Shown here: positions 42,462-51,974 of the stretch, one piece after another
Layout: the number at the start of each line of letters is the position of its first letter
Numbering within the stretch: the stretch's first letter is position 1
DNA from: an uncultured Clostridia bacterium
GTDB lineage: Bacteria > Bacillota > Clostridia > UBA1381
DNA: 53,690 nt
Direction of reading: 5' to 3'
Assembly (NCBI GenBank): GCA_934476075.1
Contig: CAKSNH010000016.1
Coordinates: forward strand, 1 to 53,690
The notes under the pieces: generated by a model
Seen by the model: only the letters and a program-made list of their open reading frames with translations
The model's database searches: none
What the model was told of the DNA's origin: nothing
Made by a program: the position numbers and the translations under genes

Positions 42462-45400
42462 ATGCCGCAATGGACTTTTGAACAGGAAAAAGCTATCAGT
42501 GCAAAAGACGCAAATATATTGGTAAATGCCGCAGCGGGTTCGGGCAAAACAGCGGTTTTGGTGGAGAGAATTATTCAGAAAATCACAAACCCCGAAAATA
42601 ACATTGATATTGACAGTCTGCTTGTGGTAACCTTCACAAAAGCCGCAGCGGCAGAGATGCGTGAACGTATATCAATGTCGCTTACCGACGCACTCCGCAA
42701 AGACCCTAAAAATGCGGTTTTGAAACGTCAGCTGCTGCTTTTGAATTATGCCGATATAACCACGATAGATTCGTTCTGCCACAATATAGTACGCAGTAAT
42801 TTTCACCTTTTGGGACTTGACCCTAATTTTTCGATAGGTGACCAGAGCGAAACAGAACTGCTTAAATCAGATGCGATAGATAATCTGTTTGAAGAACTGT
42901 ATCTTGCGGAGGATAAGGATTTTCTTGAATTGGTGTCGGTTTATTCGAGAAACCGCAGCGACAACGAACTTAAAAAAATCATACTTGATATTTATGAATA
43001 TGTATCCACTTTGCCGAACGCACGCAAATGGTTTGACAATGTTTTGGAGAATTATTCATTATCGGACGGCATAGGAAATTCGCCGTTTATCAAAACAATT
43101 CTTGAACGTGTAAAAATTATGCTTGACGACTGCAAGGAAAAGAACACCGCACTGCAAAACTTTGTTAAAAGCGGTGAAGAAATCCGGTCGGAATATGTGA
43201 AAACCTGCGGCAGAAAATATGACAATGACAATGTAGAACTTGATATACTTACAAAATGTCAAAACACGCTGTACAAAAAATATCCCGAAAAATTAGCCGA
43301 GGACGCTGTTATTATTGACAATCTGCAAAACTCACTAAAACAAGGCTGGGACTGTTTATACACCAATTTAAAAGATGTGAAGTTCTCCTCAGCACCGCAG
43401 GCAAGAACATTATCGACAGCACACGCTGAATATCTTGCCGAAACAAGAAAGTATATTCGTGATACTGTAAACAGTATTCCCGACTATGTATATGACAAAT
43501 CGGATAATATAGCGGACGTAATAAGAAACAAACTTTATCCGATTGTGCGGAAACTGATTGATTTGGTCGAAAAATTCAGTGCAAAATTTATGGAGATTAA
43601 GCATGGGAAAAATCTTTACAGCTTTTCGGATATTGAGTATTTCTGTCTTGACCTTTTGGTTGACGAAAACGGAAATCCGAATGAGCTTGCGTTGTCATTG
43701 AGGGAAAAATACAGTGAAATTATGCTCGACGAATATCAGGACTCGAACGAATTGCAGGAAAACATATTCAAAACAATATCTAACGGTAAAAATATGTTTA
43801 TGGTCGGCGATATGAAACAGAGTATCTACCGTTTCCGTAACTCCGACCCTACGCTTTTTAAATCCAAAAGCGATACATTCCCAACCGAGGAAGGCAGTGA
43901 CAACTTAAAAATTGTATTGTCAAAGAATTTCCGCAGCCGAAACATTATTCTTGACAGTACAAATGAACTGTTCAAAAATATTATGAGCGAAACGATAGGC
44001 GAAATAGATTATAATGATGAACAGCGTTTAAATTTCGGAGCTGGCTGTTATCCCGACGGGACGGATAAAAAATCCGAATTTTATGTTATAGATACAAATG
44101 ATGACGAAACGGAAATTTCCGACAATACCGATGATGATTATGAGTCACCGGAGGCTGCCGAATTGGAGGCGAAATTTATCGCTCAGCGGATAAAGGAATT
44201 GAAGCAGAGCGGATTTATGGTATCAAACAAGGACGGTACGCAGAGGAAACCGGAAAACAATGATATTGCAATCCTCCTTCGCTCGCCGAAAAGCAAGGGT
44301 GCTGTGATTGCCGATGAATTGAAACGCAATAATATAGAAGCGTTTATCGAAACAAGCGGATATTTTGAAAAACTTGAAATTATGCTGATGATTTCACTGC
44401 TGAAAACAATACAAAATCCCACTCAGGATATACCGCTTATCGCCGTAATGCGTTCGGTTATCGGTAATTTTGACGATAATGACCTTGCGGATATAAGAAT
44501 GTGCCAAAGGGGATATATGTATGACGCACTCGTAAAAGCCTGTGAAAGTGAGTTATCCGATGAATTGAAACATAAATGTACGGTATTCCTCGATAATCTG
44601 AACCGCTGGCGTGAATATTCAAAATATATGTCGAGCGATAAACTTATCTGGACTTTGTACACCGAAACGGATTATTATTCGTATGTCGGTGCACTTGCCG
44701 GCGGTGAGGAAGGACAGGCAAATTTAAGACTATTATTTGAACGTGCAAAAACATATGAAAGCTCCGGCTTTAAGGGATTGTTCAATTTTATTAATCTTGT
44801 CGAACGTATGATAAACAATGAGAGCAATCTAAATCCCGCAAAGCTGATTACCGAAAATCATAATGTGGTACGCATTATGTCGATGCACAAAAGCAAAGGC
44901 TTGGAATTTCCGGTTGTGTTTATAAGTGCGTCACAAAAGAAATTCTACGAAACAAAGCCGTCGGGGAATGTGGTAATGCACAAAGACTTGGGATTGGGAC
45001 TTGAATATATCAATCCGAAACTTAAATACCATTGCTCCACTGTTACGAAAGAGGCGGTACGTCTGCGTTCCGAAATTGAAAATATATCGGAGGAAATGCG
45101 TATACTATACGTTGCAATGACCCGTGCAAGGGAAAAACTGATTGTTACGGGCACTTCAAAAGACGCTGAAAAATTGATAATGTCGATTGATAATATGGCT
45201 ATGCCTATGTCAAAATCTGCTGTGCTTAATGCAAACAGTTACATGAATTGGATTGCACCTATCGCCGTATCCTCCGATAAGTGGGAGTTTAAAAAAATCA
45301 CATCGGAGCAAATATTAAAACAAGACTCTGGCATTGCAAATGATGATGCAAATTCTGAATTAAAGCCTTCGGATATTGATATTGACAAGCTTTTCGATTA

Positions 45401-46073
45401 TGTCTATCCTTTTGAAAAAGCACCGTATCTGCCGTCAAAAATATCTGTTACGGAGCTTAAACGACGCAAATATGAAGAAGATACAGACGCAATAGCGTTA
45501 TTTGACATAACAAAAGAGCTTGCCATACCCGAATTTATGACGCAGACCGCCCAAAGATTCACCCGAAGTCAAATCGGTACTATCATGCACTTTGTGATGC
45601 AGAATATTACTCTGAATACGGACATGACCGAAGAATGGATTAAAGCGGAGATTGACAATATGGCAGAAAAGCATATGCTGTCCGACGAGGAGAGGAAAGT
45701 TGTCGACACGGCAAAAATTGTGAATTTCTTTAAATCGGATTTGGGCAGACGTATGGTCAATGCAAAGGAGTGTTTCCGTGAAGTGCCGTTCGAGATAGAA
45801 ATATCCGCAAACGAATATGACAAAACTCTCGATGAAAATTATGCCGATGAAAAAATTATTCTTCAAGGTATCATTGACGGCTACTTTATCGAAAACGGGA
45901 ATATAATTCTGTTCGACTACAAGACCGACCGTTACAGGGATATTTCGGATATTGCCGACCGCTACAAAATGCAGATAGATTATTACGAACGTGCATTGGA
46001 GAAAACATTAAATCAATCCGTAAGCGAAAAATATATTTATTTGTTTGACACAGGCTATACTTTGAAATTATAA
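42462..46073 (+). CDS. addA: ATP-dependent helicase/nuclease subunit AddA
   Basis: A 1203-residue UvrD-family helicase-nuclease. Walker A NAAAGSGKTAVLVERI, motif II LDEYQDSN, motif III FMVGDMKQSIYRFR, motif V-VI (MSMHKSKGLEFPVVFI; RILYVAMTRAREKL) and a C-terminal nuclease with LFDYKTDR. It pairs with AddB immediately upstream; the ribosome site GGAGG lies in the end of addB, so translation is coupled. Confidence 0.96.
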   Translation: MPQWTFEQEKAISAKDANILVNAAAGSGKTAVLVERIIQKITNPENNIDIDSLLVVTFTKAAAAEMRERISMSLTDALRKDPKNAVLKRQLLLLNYADITTIDSFCHNIVRSNFHLLGLDPNFSIGDQSETELLKSDAIDNLFEELYLAEDKDFLELVSVYSRNRSDNELKKIILDIYEYVSTLPNARKWFDNVLENYSLSDGIGNSPFIKTILERVKIMLDDCKEKNTALQNFVKSGEEIRSEYVKTCGRKYDNDNVELDILTKCQNTLYKKYPEKLAEDAVIIDNLQNSLKQGWDCLYTNLKDVKFSSAPQARTLSTAHAEYLAETRKYIRDTVNSIPDYVYDKSDNIADVIRNKLYPIVRKLIDLVEKFSAKFMEIKHGKNLYSFSDIEYFCLDLLVDENGNPNELALSLREKYSEIMLDEYQDSNELQENIFKTISNGKNMFMVGDMKQSIYRFRNSDPTLFKSKSDTFPTEEGSDNLKIVLSKNFRSRNIILDSTNELFKNIMSETIGEIDYNDEQRLNFGAGCYPDGTDKKSEFYVIDTNDDETEISDNTDDDYESPEAAELEAKFIAQRIKELKQSGFMVSNKDGTQRKPENNDIAILLRSPKSKGAVIADELKRNNIEAFIETSGYFEKLEIMLMISLLKTIQNPTQDIPLIAVMRSVIGNFDDNDLADIRMCQRGYMYDALVKACESELSDELKHKCTVFLDNLNRWREYSKYMSSDKLIWTLYTETDYYSYVGALAGGEEGQANLRLLFERAKTYESSGFKGLFNFINLVERMINNESNLNPAKLITENHNVVRIMSMHKSKGLEFPVVFISASQKKFYETKPSGNVVMHKDLGLGLEYINPKLKYHCSTVTKEAVRLRSEIENISEEMRILYVAMTRAREKLIVTGTSKDAEKLIMSIDNMAMPMSKSAVLNANSYMNWIAPIAVSSDKWEFKKITSEQILKQDSGIANDDANSELKPSDIDIDKLFDYVYPFEKAPYLPSKISVTELKRRKYEEDTDAIALFDITKELAIPEFMTQTAQRFTRSQIGTIMHFVMQNITLNTDMTEEWIKAEIDNMAEKHMLSDEERKVVDTAKIVNFFKSDLGRRMVNAKECFREVPFEIEISANEYDKTLDENYADEKIILQGIIDGYFIENGNIILFDYKTDRYRDISDIADRYKMQIDYYERALEKTLNQSVSEKYIYLFDTGYTLKL

Positions 46074-46174
46074 TTTTATTATTTGTTAAAAAGTGATTGA
46101 AATATATATATTTGTTGTGATATAATTGTTAGGCATAAGGTTTATTTAAAATTTTATTGGGAAGGTTGATAATT

Positions 46175-46699
46175 ATGTCTAAACGTGTTTTTTACGGACG
46201 TTACCAAATTAAACGCAGACGTGATAATAAAAAAAGATTTTTAATTTTATTGTTGGTTTTGGTTGCAATCGGTGCAATTATATGGCTTACATTGTTTTTC
46301 GGCACTACAAGACAGCATGATGTAGGGTCAATGGTTAAGGATTCCGTTTCCGAGATTACTCAGTTAAAGCTGGAACTGAAAGAGAAAGATGACGAAATTG
46401 CGGCATTAAATCAAAAAATAGCCGATTATGAGGCAGAGCTTGCAATCCGTCCTACTCTTGAACCGACTCCGCTTGTTCCGCCTAATGATGCGGTTTCGGG
46501 TGCGGCGGTTACACCTACACCGGCTCCGCAGACAAGCAGAACTCCACGACCAAAGAGAACGGAAGCTCCTAAACAACAGCAGCAGACTACTCCGCCTCCG
46601 GCTGAGCAAGCACCGGCTGTTCAAGAGCCTGTACAAGAACCTCAGGCTGCTGCACCGGCGGCTGAACAGGCTCCGGCGGCTGATGTTCCGGTTCAGTAA
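46175..46699 (+). CDS. Membrane-anchored coiled-coil, Pro-rich protein
   Basis: A 174-residue protein: a basic N-terminal segment (YQIKRRRDNKKR), one transmembrane helix (FLILLLVLVAIGAIIWLTLF), a coiled coil (ITQLKLELKEKDDEIAALNQKI) and a Pro/Ala/Gln/Glu-rich tail. No named family. The layout suggests a cytoplasmic basic tip and an external extended domain, as in wall-spanning proteins. ATG at 46175 follows GGGAAGG. It is about 100 bases after addA and may be transcribed with it. Confidence 0.7.
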   Translation: MSKRVFYGRYQIKRRRDNKKRFLILLLVLVAIGAIIWLTLFFGTTRQHDVGSMVKDSVSEITQLKLELKEKDDEIAALNQKIADYEAELAIRPTLEPTPLVPPNDAVSGAAVTPTPAPQTSRTPRPKRTEAPKQQQQTTPPPAEQAPAVQEPVQEPQAAAPAAEQAPAADVPVQ

Positions 46700-46816
46700 A
46701 AAGGCTTTTGATAAAAGCACTGCCTGTTGGCGTGAGAATAAGGCAGCATTTTTGATTTGTCGTCATTGTGCTTTACGCAATTTTCTGCAAATTAAAATAT
46801 GAAAAAGTGCAAAATC

Positions 46817-46864
46817 AAACGCACCTGTTCGGAGTGTGTACAAACACTTCAAAGGTGCGTTTTG
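46817..46864. terminator. Bidirectional terminator
   Basis: AAACGCACCT and AGGTGCGTTTT pair around an inner GTGT/ACAC stem, with T-runs on both strands, between the convergent coiled-coil and spoVAC genes. Confidence 0.8.
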
Positions 46865-46885
46865 TTTGCGTTATTTGTTCACGTT

Positions 46886-47329
46886 TTATCTGATGAAACA
46901 GTAAATTATCCCCGCTATAAACGATGAAAATGTTCCATATAATATTACAGGGCCGGCAATGGTGAATACTTTTGCACCCACTCCGAGGATATACCCTTCT
47001 GTTTTTGCCTCCAATGCGGGCGAAACCACAGCATTTGCAAAGCCTGTGATTGGCACAAGTGTACCTGCTCCGGCAAATTTTGCAATTTTCCCGTACACGT
47101 CAAGTCCCGTCAATAATGCGCTTAAAAATATCAGCGTGATTGATGTGGCGGTTGCAACGGTGTCCTCCGGCAGCTCAAACATTTTATAAAAATCACTTAT
47201 CCCCTGCCCTATCACACAAATAAGTCCGCCGACTATAAACGCACATATACAGTTTTTCACAATCGGAGAATTGGGAGTTTGCTTTTTTACATACTCCTGA
47301 TATTCCTGTTTTGTCATTTTATTTTTCAT
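46886..47329 (-). CDS. spoVAC: Stage V sporulation protein AC
   Basis: A 147-residue membrane protein with four hydrophobic segments and the family signatures ICAFIVGGLICVIGQGISDFY, LTGLDVYGKIAKFAGAGTLV and PITGFANAVVSPALEAKTEG. SpoVAC is part of the dipicolinic-acid channel of spores and acts as a mechanosensitive pore. Usually spoVAD and spoVAE follow; here a terminator follows instead. I chose the ATG at 47329, spaced 9 bases from AAAGGA. Confidence 0.9.
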   Translation of the reverse strand: MKNKMTKQEYQEYVKKQTPNSPIVKNCICAFIVGGLICVIGQGISDFYKMFELPEDTVATATSITLIFLSALLTGLDVYGKIAKFAGAGTLVPITGFANAVVSPALEAKTEGYILGVGAKVFTIAGPVILYGTFSSFIAGIIYCFIR

Positions 47330-47507
47330 TGCGGTCATTCCTTTATACTTAATCGTTACTATTAGTATTTATGAAAAACTGCCGATTAGTCATGGTAAAA
47401 TAAGTCATATTGTCGAATATGAGCACAAACATATATTTGACAAAAAATTAAATTTGTGCTTTAATATATTTTATGGAATTAATGAGATAACAGAAAGGAT
47501 TATGGTT

Positions 47508-49526
47508 ATGCCAAAGAAAAAACAAGAATACGGCAATGAGAGTATAACCAGCTTGCGAGGTGCTGACAGAGTTAGAAAGCGTCCTGCGGTTATATTTGGT
47601 TCTGACGGTTTGGAAGGCTGTCAGCACTCATTTTTTGAAATACTTTCAAATTCTATCGATGAAGCCAGAGAAGGCTACGGAAACATTATCGAGGTTACAC
47701 GCTTTTTGGATAAATCCATTGAGGTTCGTGATTACGGGCGTGGTATACCTCTTGACTATAACGAAAATGAAGAAAGATTTAACTGGGAGCTTGTCTATTG
47801 TGAATTATATGCGGGAGGCAAATATAATAACAATGACGGCGGTATGTATGAGTACAGCTTGGGTTTGAACGGTTTGGGAGCGTGTGCAACCCAATACAGT
47901 TCCGAATATATGGACGTTACGGTATTTCGTGACAAAACAAAATATACACTTCATTTTGAAAAGGGCGAGAATATCGGCGGTCTTGAAAAAGTTCCGTACC
48001 GCAAAAATGAAACGGGTACTATCCAGCGTTGGAAACCCGACCATGACGTCTTTACCGATATTGATATTCCGCTTGAATTTTTTCAGGATACATTAAAAAA
48101 GCAGGCAATGGTAAATGCCGGTTTGAAATTCATTCTGTATAATGAAACCGAAAACGGCATGGAAATGTTTGAATACTACTACGAAAACGGTATTGTTGAC
48201 TATCTGAAAGAAACTGTCGGCGATAAATATTTTACTTCCATAGAAAATTACGAGGCGGAGCGAAAAGGCCGTGACCGAGAGGACAAGCCGGACTATCGTG
48301 TCAAAATGCAGATTGCTTTTTGCTTTTCAAACGAGGTTAATATCCTTGAATATTACCACAATTCAAGTTATCTTGAACACGGCGGTTCACCCGATAAAGC
48401 TGTCCGCAATGCGTTTGTGTACGCTATTGACAAGTATCTGAAAGCGAACAATAAATATAATAAGAACGAATCGAAAATCACATTCAATGATGTGGCGGAT
48501 TGTCTTGCACTTGTGATAAACTCGTTCTCAACCCAGACAAGCTATGAAAATCAGACCAAAAAGGCTATAACAAATAAATTTATTCAAGAGGCTATGACCG
48601 AATTTTTGCGTCATCAGCTTGAAATATATTTTATCGAGAACAAGAACGATGCGGATAAAATCACAAATCAAGTGCTGGTTAATAAACGCAGCCGTGAAAA
48701 TGCGGAAAAGGCGAGAGTTGATATAAAGAAGAAATTGACAGGCAGTATGGACGTGACAAACCGTGTTGCAAAATTCGTTGACTGCCGTACAAAAGATATA
48801 TCTCGCAGAGAGGTATATATAGTTGAGGGTGACTCGGCTTTGGGTTCGTGTAAGCTTGCCCGTGAGGCGGAATTTCAGGCTATTATGCCTATCAGAGGTA
48901 AAATTCTTAACTGCCTTAAAGCTGATTACAACAAGATTTTCAAGAGCGATGTCATTACTGACCTTATCAAGGTGCTTGGCTGCGGTGTTGAAATTAAAAC
49001 AAAGCACAACAAATCTCTTGACAGCTTTAACATAGATAATCTTCGTTGGAGCAAGGTTATAATATGTACCGATGCCGATGTGGACGGTTTCCAAATCCGT
49101 ACATTGGTACTTACCATGATTTATCGTTTAATGCCTACTTTAATTGAGCTTGGCAAGGTATTTATTGCCGAATCGCCGCTTTATGAAATTACTGTACTAA
49201 AAGGCAAACGCAAAAACGAAAAACTTTTTGCCTACACCGATGCCGAAAAGGACAAAATGGTGCAGGGACTTATAGCAGACGGTCTTTCAAAGGATAAGGA
49301 CGAGTACGAAATCAAGCGTTCAAAAGGTCTTGGCGAAAATCAGCCCGACATGATGTCGCTTACCACAATGCACCCTGCCACAAGACGTCTTATTAAGGTA
49401 GTTCCCGAAAATGTGGAGCGTACCGCCGCCATGTTTGATATATTGCTTGGCGATAATCTTCAAGGCAGAAAAGACTATATTGCAGAGCACGGCAATGAAT
49501 TTATGGAAATGTTAGATTTAAGTTAA
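47508..49526 (+). CDS. Type IIA DNA topoisomerase subunit B (GyrB/ParE-like, divergent)
   Basis: A 672-residue ATPase-Toprim subunit. It has SNSIDEA and DYGRGIP of the GHKL site, a divergent GLNGLGACAT lid in place of the usual GLHGVGASVVNAL, the QTKKAI loop, Toprim EGDSA and DADVDG, and a C-terminal PDMMSLTTMHPATRRL. With the A subunit 19 bases downstream it would pass one duplex through another. It is more diverged than a housekeeping GyrB and is best read as ParE or a second gyrase-like pair. Start ATG at 47508 follows AAAGGA. Confidence 0.88.
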   Translation: MPKKKQEYGNESITSLRGADRVRKRPAVIFGSDGLEGCQHSFFEILSNSIDEAREGYGNIIEVTRFLDKSIEVRDYGRGIPLDYNENEERFNWELVYCELYAGGKYNNNDGGMYEYSLGLNGLGACATQYSSEYMDVTVFRDKTKYTLHFEKGENIGGLEKVPYRKNETGTIQRWKPDHDVFTDIDIPLEFFQDTLKKQAMVNAGLKFILYNETENGMEMFEYYYENGIVDYLKETVGDKYFTSIENYEAERKGRDREDKPDYRVKMQIAFCFSNEVNILEYYHNSSYLEHGGSPDKAVRNAFVYAIDKYLKANNKYNKNESKITFNDVADCLALVINSFSTQTSYENQTKKAITNKFIQEAMTEFLRHQLEIYFIENKNDADKITNQVLVNKRSRENAEKARVDIKKKLTGSMDVTNRVAKFVDCRTKDISRREVYIVEGDSALGSCKLAREAEFQAIMPIRGKILNCLKADYNKIFKSDVITDLIKVLGCGVEIKTKHNKSLDSFNIDNLRWSKVIICTDADVDGFQIRTLVLTMIYRLMPTLIELGKVFIAESPLYEITVLKGKRKNEKLFAYTDAEKDKMVQGLIADGLSKDKDEYEIKRSKGLGENQPDMMSLTTMHPATRRLIKVVPENVERTAAMFDILLGDNLQGRKDYIAEHGNEFMEMLDLS

Positions 49527-49545
49527 AAAGGACTGTTTATTATAT

Positions 49546-51756
49546 ATGAAAAAGAAGAAGGAAGAAAAAGTAATAATTCCGGCTGAGGTAAAAAATCAGC
49601 CGATTACCGAAACTCTTGAAATAAATTATATGCCGTATGCAATGAGCGTTATTGTATCCCGTGCAATCCCTGAAATTGACGGCTTAAAGCCTGCTCACAG
49701 AAAGCTTTTATACACCATGTATAAAATGGGACTGCTTGGCGGAAAACTTACCAAATCGGCAAATGTGGTCGGTCAGACAATGAAACTGAATCCGCACGGC
49801 GATGCCGCAATATATGAAACCATGGTGCGTCTTACACGAGGCAACGAGGCACTTTTGCATCCGCTTGTAGAGTCACAGGGTAACTTCGGTAAGGTATTTT
49901 CCCGTGACATGGCGTACGCTGCGTCAAGATATACCGAGGTACGTCTTGAACCGATTTGTGCAGAGCTTTTCAGTGACATTAACAAAAATACGGTTGAATT
50001 TGTGGACAACTATGACGGCGAATTGAAAGAACCGACTTTGCTCCCGTCCGCATTCCCGAATATTTTGGTAAACCCAAACCAAGGTATTGCGGTAGGTATG
50101 GCAAGCAATATATGTTCATTCAATCTGCGTGAGGTGTGCGATGCGGTCATTGCATATATGAAAGACGAAAATGCGGATTTGATTGATATTATGCCGGCAC
50201 CGGATTTTTCGACAGGTGCATATTTGGTATATTCGGAAGATGCCATGCGTGAAATATATCGCACGGGACGAGGAAGCTTCAAACTTCGTTCACGCTATAA
50301 CTATGACAAAGCCAACAACTGTATCGAAATCACACAAATCCCGTATTCAACAAGCATAGAGGCGATTATAGATAAAATCATCGAATTGATAAAGACGAAT
50401 AAGGTAAGGGAAATTTCTGACGTGCGTGACGAAACCGACTTGGGCGGTTTGAAACTTACTCTTGATTTAAAGCGTGGTACAGACCCTGACGCACTTATGA
50501 CAAAATTATTCAAGCTTACCCCGCTTGAAGACAGTTTCGGCTGCAACTTCAATGTGCTTATCAACGGTCGCCCGAAGGTGCTCGGTATCGGCGGTATCAT
50601 AGACGAATGGGTTAAATTCAGAATTAACTGTATCAGCAACAGTTTAAAATATGATATTGCGAAAAAGACGGAACGTGCACATCTTTTGATGGGTTTAAAA
50701 CAGATTTTGCTTGACATCGACAAAGCAATCAGCATTATCCGACACACCGAGCTGGAGGAGGACGTTGTGCCGAATTTGATGCGTGGATTTAACATTGACA
50801 TTACACAGGCTGAGTACGTTGCGGAAATCAAACTTAGAAATCTTAACAAGGAATATATCTTAAAACGTACATCGGAAATCGAGAAATTGTTGTCCGATAT
50901 TGATGAAATGCAAAGTACATTGCAGGACGAAAAGAAGATTAAAAAACTGATTAAAAATCAGCTTTTGGATATAAGCAAAAAATACGGTCAGGACAGAAAA
51001 ACCGAATTGATTAACGATGATGAAATAGAGGTATATCAAGAGGAAAACCACATTGACGATTATGCGCTTACGGTATTTTTCACCCGTGAAAATTATTTGA
51101 AAAAGGTATCCGCACTTTCACTTCGTGCGACTACCGCCGAGCATAAGTTAAAAGAGGACGATACAATCTTGCAGACCATCGAAACCACAAACAAGTGCGA
51201 GATATTGTTTTTCTCGAACAAATGTGTTGTGTATAAAATGCACCTGTATGATATTGCCGACTGTAAGGTAAGTGCGATGGGCGAATATCTGCCGGGGGTT
51301 TTGGGGCTTGCCGATGATGAACGCATATTGTATACCGTTGTCACTTCGGATTATTCGGGTATGATGCTGTTCGGATTTGAAAACGGCAAGATGGCAAAGG
51401 TTGAATTGTCTAATTATCAGACCAAAACCAACCGAAAAAAGCTTGTCGGTGCATATTCCGACAAATGCCCTGTTTCAAGTATTCAGTTTATACAGTCGGA
51501 TACGTCAATCGTTGTATATTCGGATAACGGCAAAGCTTTGGTTGTCGAAACTGAGAAAATACCGCTGAAAGCTACAAAGAGTACACAGGGTGTACAGGTA
51601 TTAAAACTGAAAAAAGGGACAATAATGAACAGAGCGACGTTTGCCGAAAACTGCGGAATTAAAAATCTGCAATATTATTCAACAAAGAATATTCCGGCAA
51701 CCGGCTGTATTCTAAAAAACGAGGACATCGACGAAAAGCAGCTGTCACTTTTCTAA
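49546..51756 (+). CDS. Type IIA DNA topoisomerase subunit A (GyrA/ParC-like, divergent)
   Basis: A 736-residue cleavage subunit. MSVIVSRAIPEIDGLKPAHR begins the breakage-reunion domain; the catalytic tyrosine is Tyr129 in AASRYTEVRL; PHGDAAIYE corresponds to the quinolone region, with Ala in place of the Ser commonly mutated. The C-terminal propeller is short, about 200 residues, without a clear GyrA-box, which favours ParC-like decatenation over supercoiling. Confidence 0.88.
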   Translation: MKKKKEEKVIIPAEVKNQPITETLEINYMPYAMSVIVSRAIPEIDGLKPAHRKLLYTMYKMGLLGGKLTKSANVVGQTMKLNPHGDAAIYETMVRLTRGNEALLHPLVESQGNFGKVFSRDMAYAASRYTEVRLEPICAELFSDINKNTVEFVDNYDGELKEPTLLPSAFPNILVNPNQGIAVGMASNICSFNLREVCDAVIAYMKDENADLIDIMPAPDFSTGAYLVYSEDAMREIYRTGRGSFKLRSRYNYDKANNCIEITQIPYSTSIEAIIDKIIELIKTNKVREISDVRDETDLGGLKLTLDLKRGTDPDALMTKLFKLTPLEDSFGCNFNVLINGRPKVLGIGGIIDEWVKFRINCISNSLKYDIAKKTERAHLLMGLKQILLDIDKAISIIRHTELEEDVVPNLMRGFNIDITQAEYVAEIKLRNLNKEYILKRTSEIEKLLSDIDEMQSTLQDEKKIKKLIKNQLLDISKKYGQDRKTELINDDEIEVYQEENHIDDYALTVFFTRENYLKKVSALSLRATTAEHKLKEDDTILQTIETTNKCEILFFSNKCVVYKMHLYDIADCKVSAMGEYLPGVLGLADDERILYTVVTSDYSGMMLFGFENGKMAKVELSNYQTKTNRKKLVGAYSDKCPVSSIQFIQSDTSIVVYSDNGKALVVETEKIPLKATKSTQGVQVLKLKKGTIMNRATFAENCGIKNLQYYSTKNIPATGCILKNEDIDEKQLSLF

Positions 51757-51974
51757 TGAAACATTTGTTGATTTTTCATGCAAAAACGTGTCAGTATTTT
51801 AATTAAACTAGCTATTATATAACTATTTTTGAATTTTTATATTGTTATTCTTGCTTTTTGCCAATGTTTATGTTAAAATGTTAGTTAAGGCTGTACTATA
51901 CATACAAGCAGCTTATTAATATACATAAAACAGTATAATTTTAAATATATAGATTGGTATGGAGGCCGGATATA

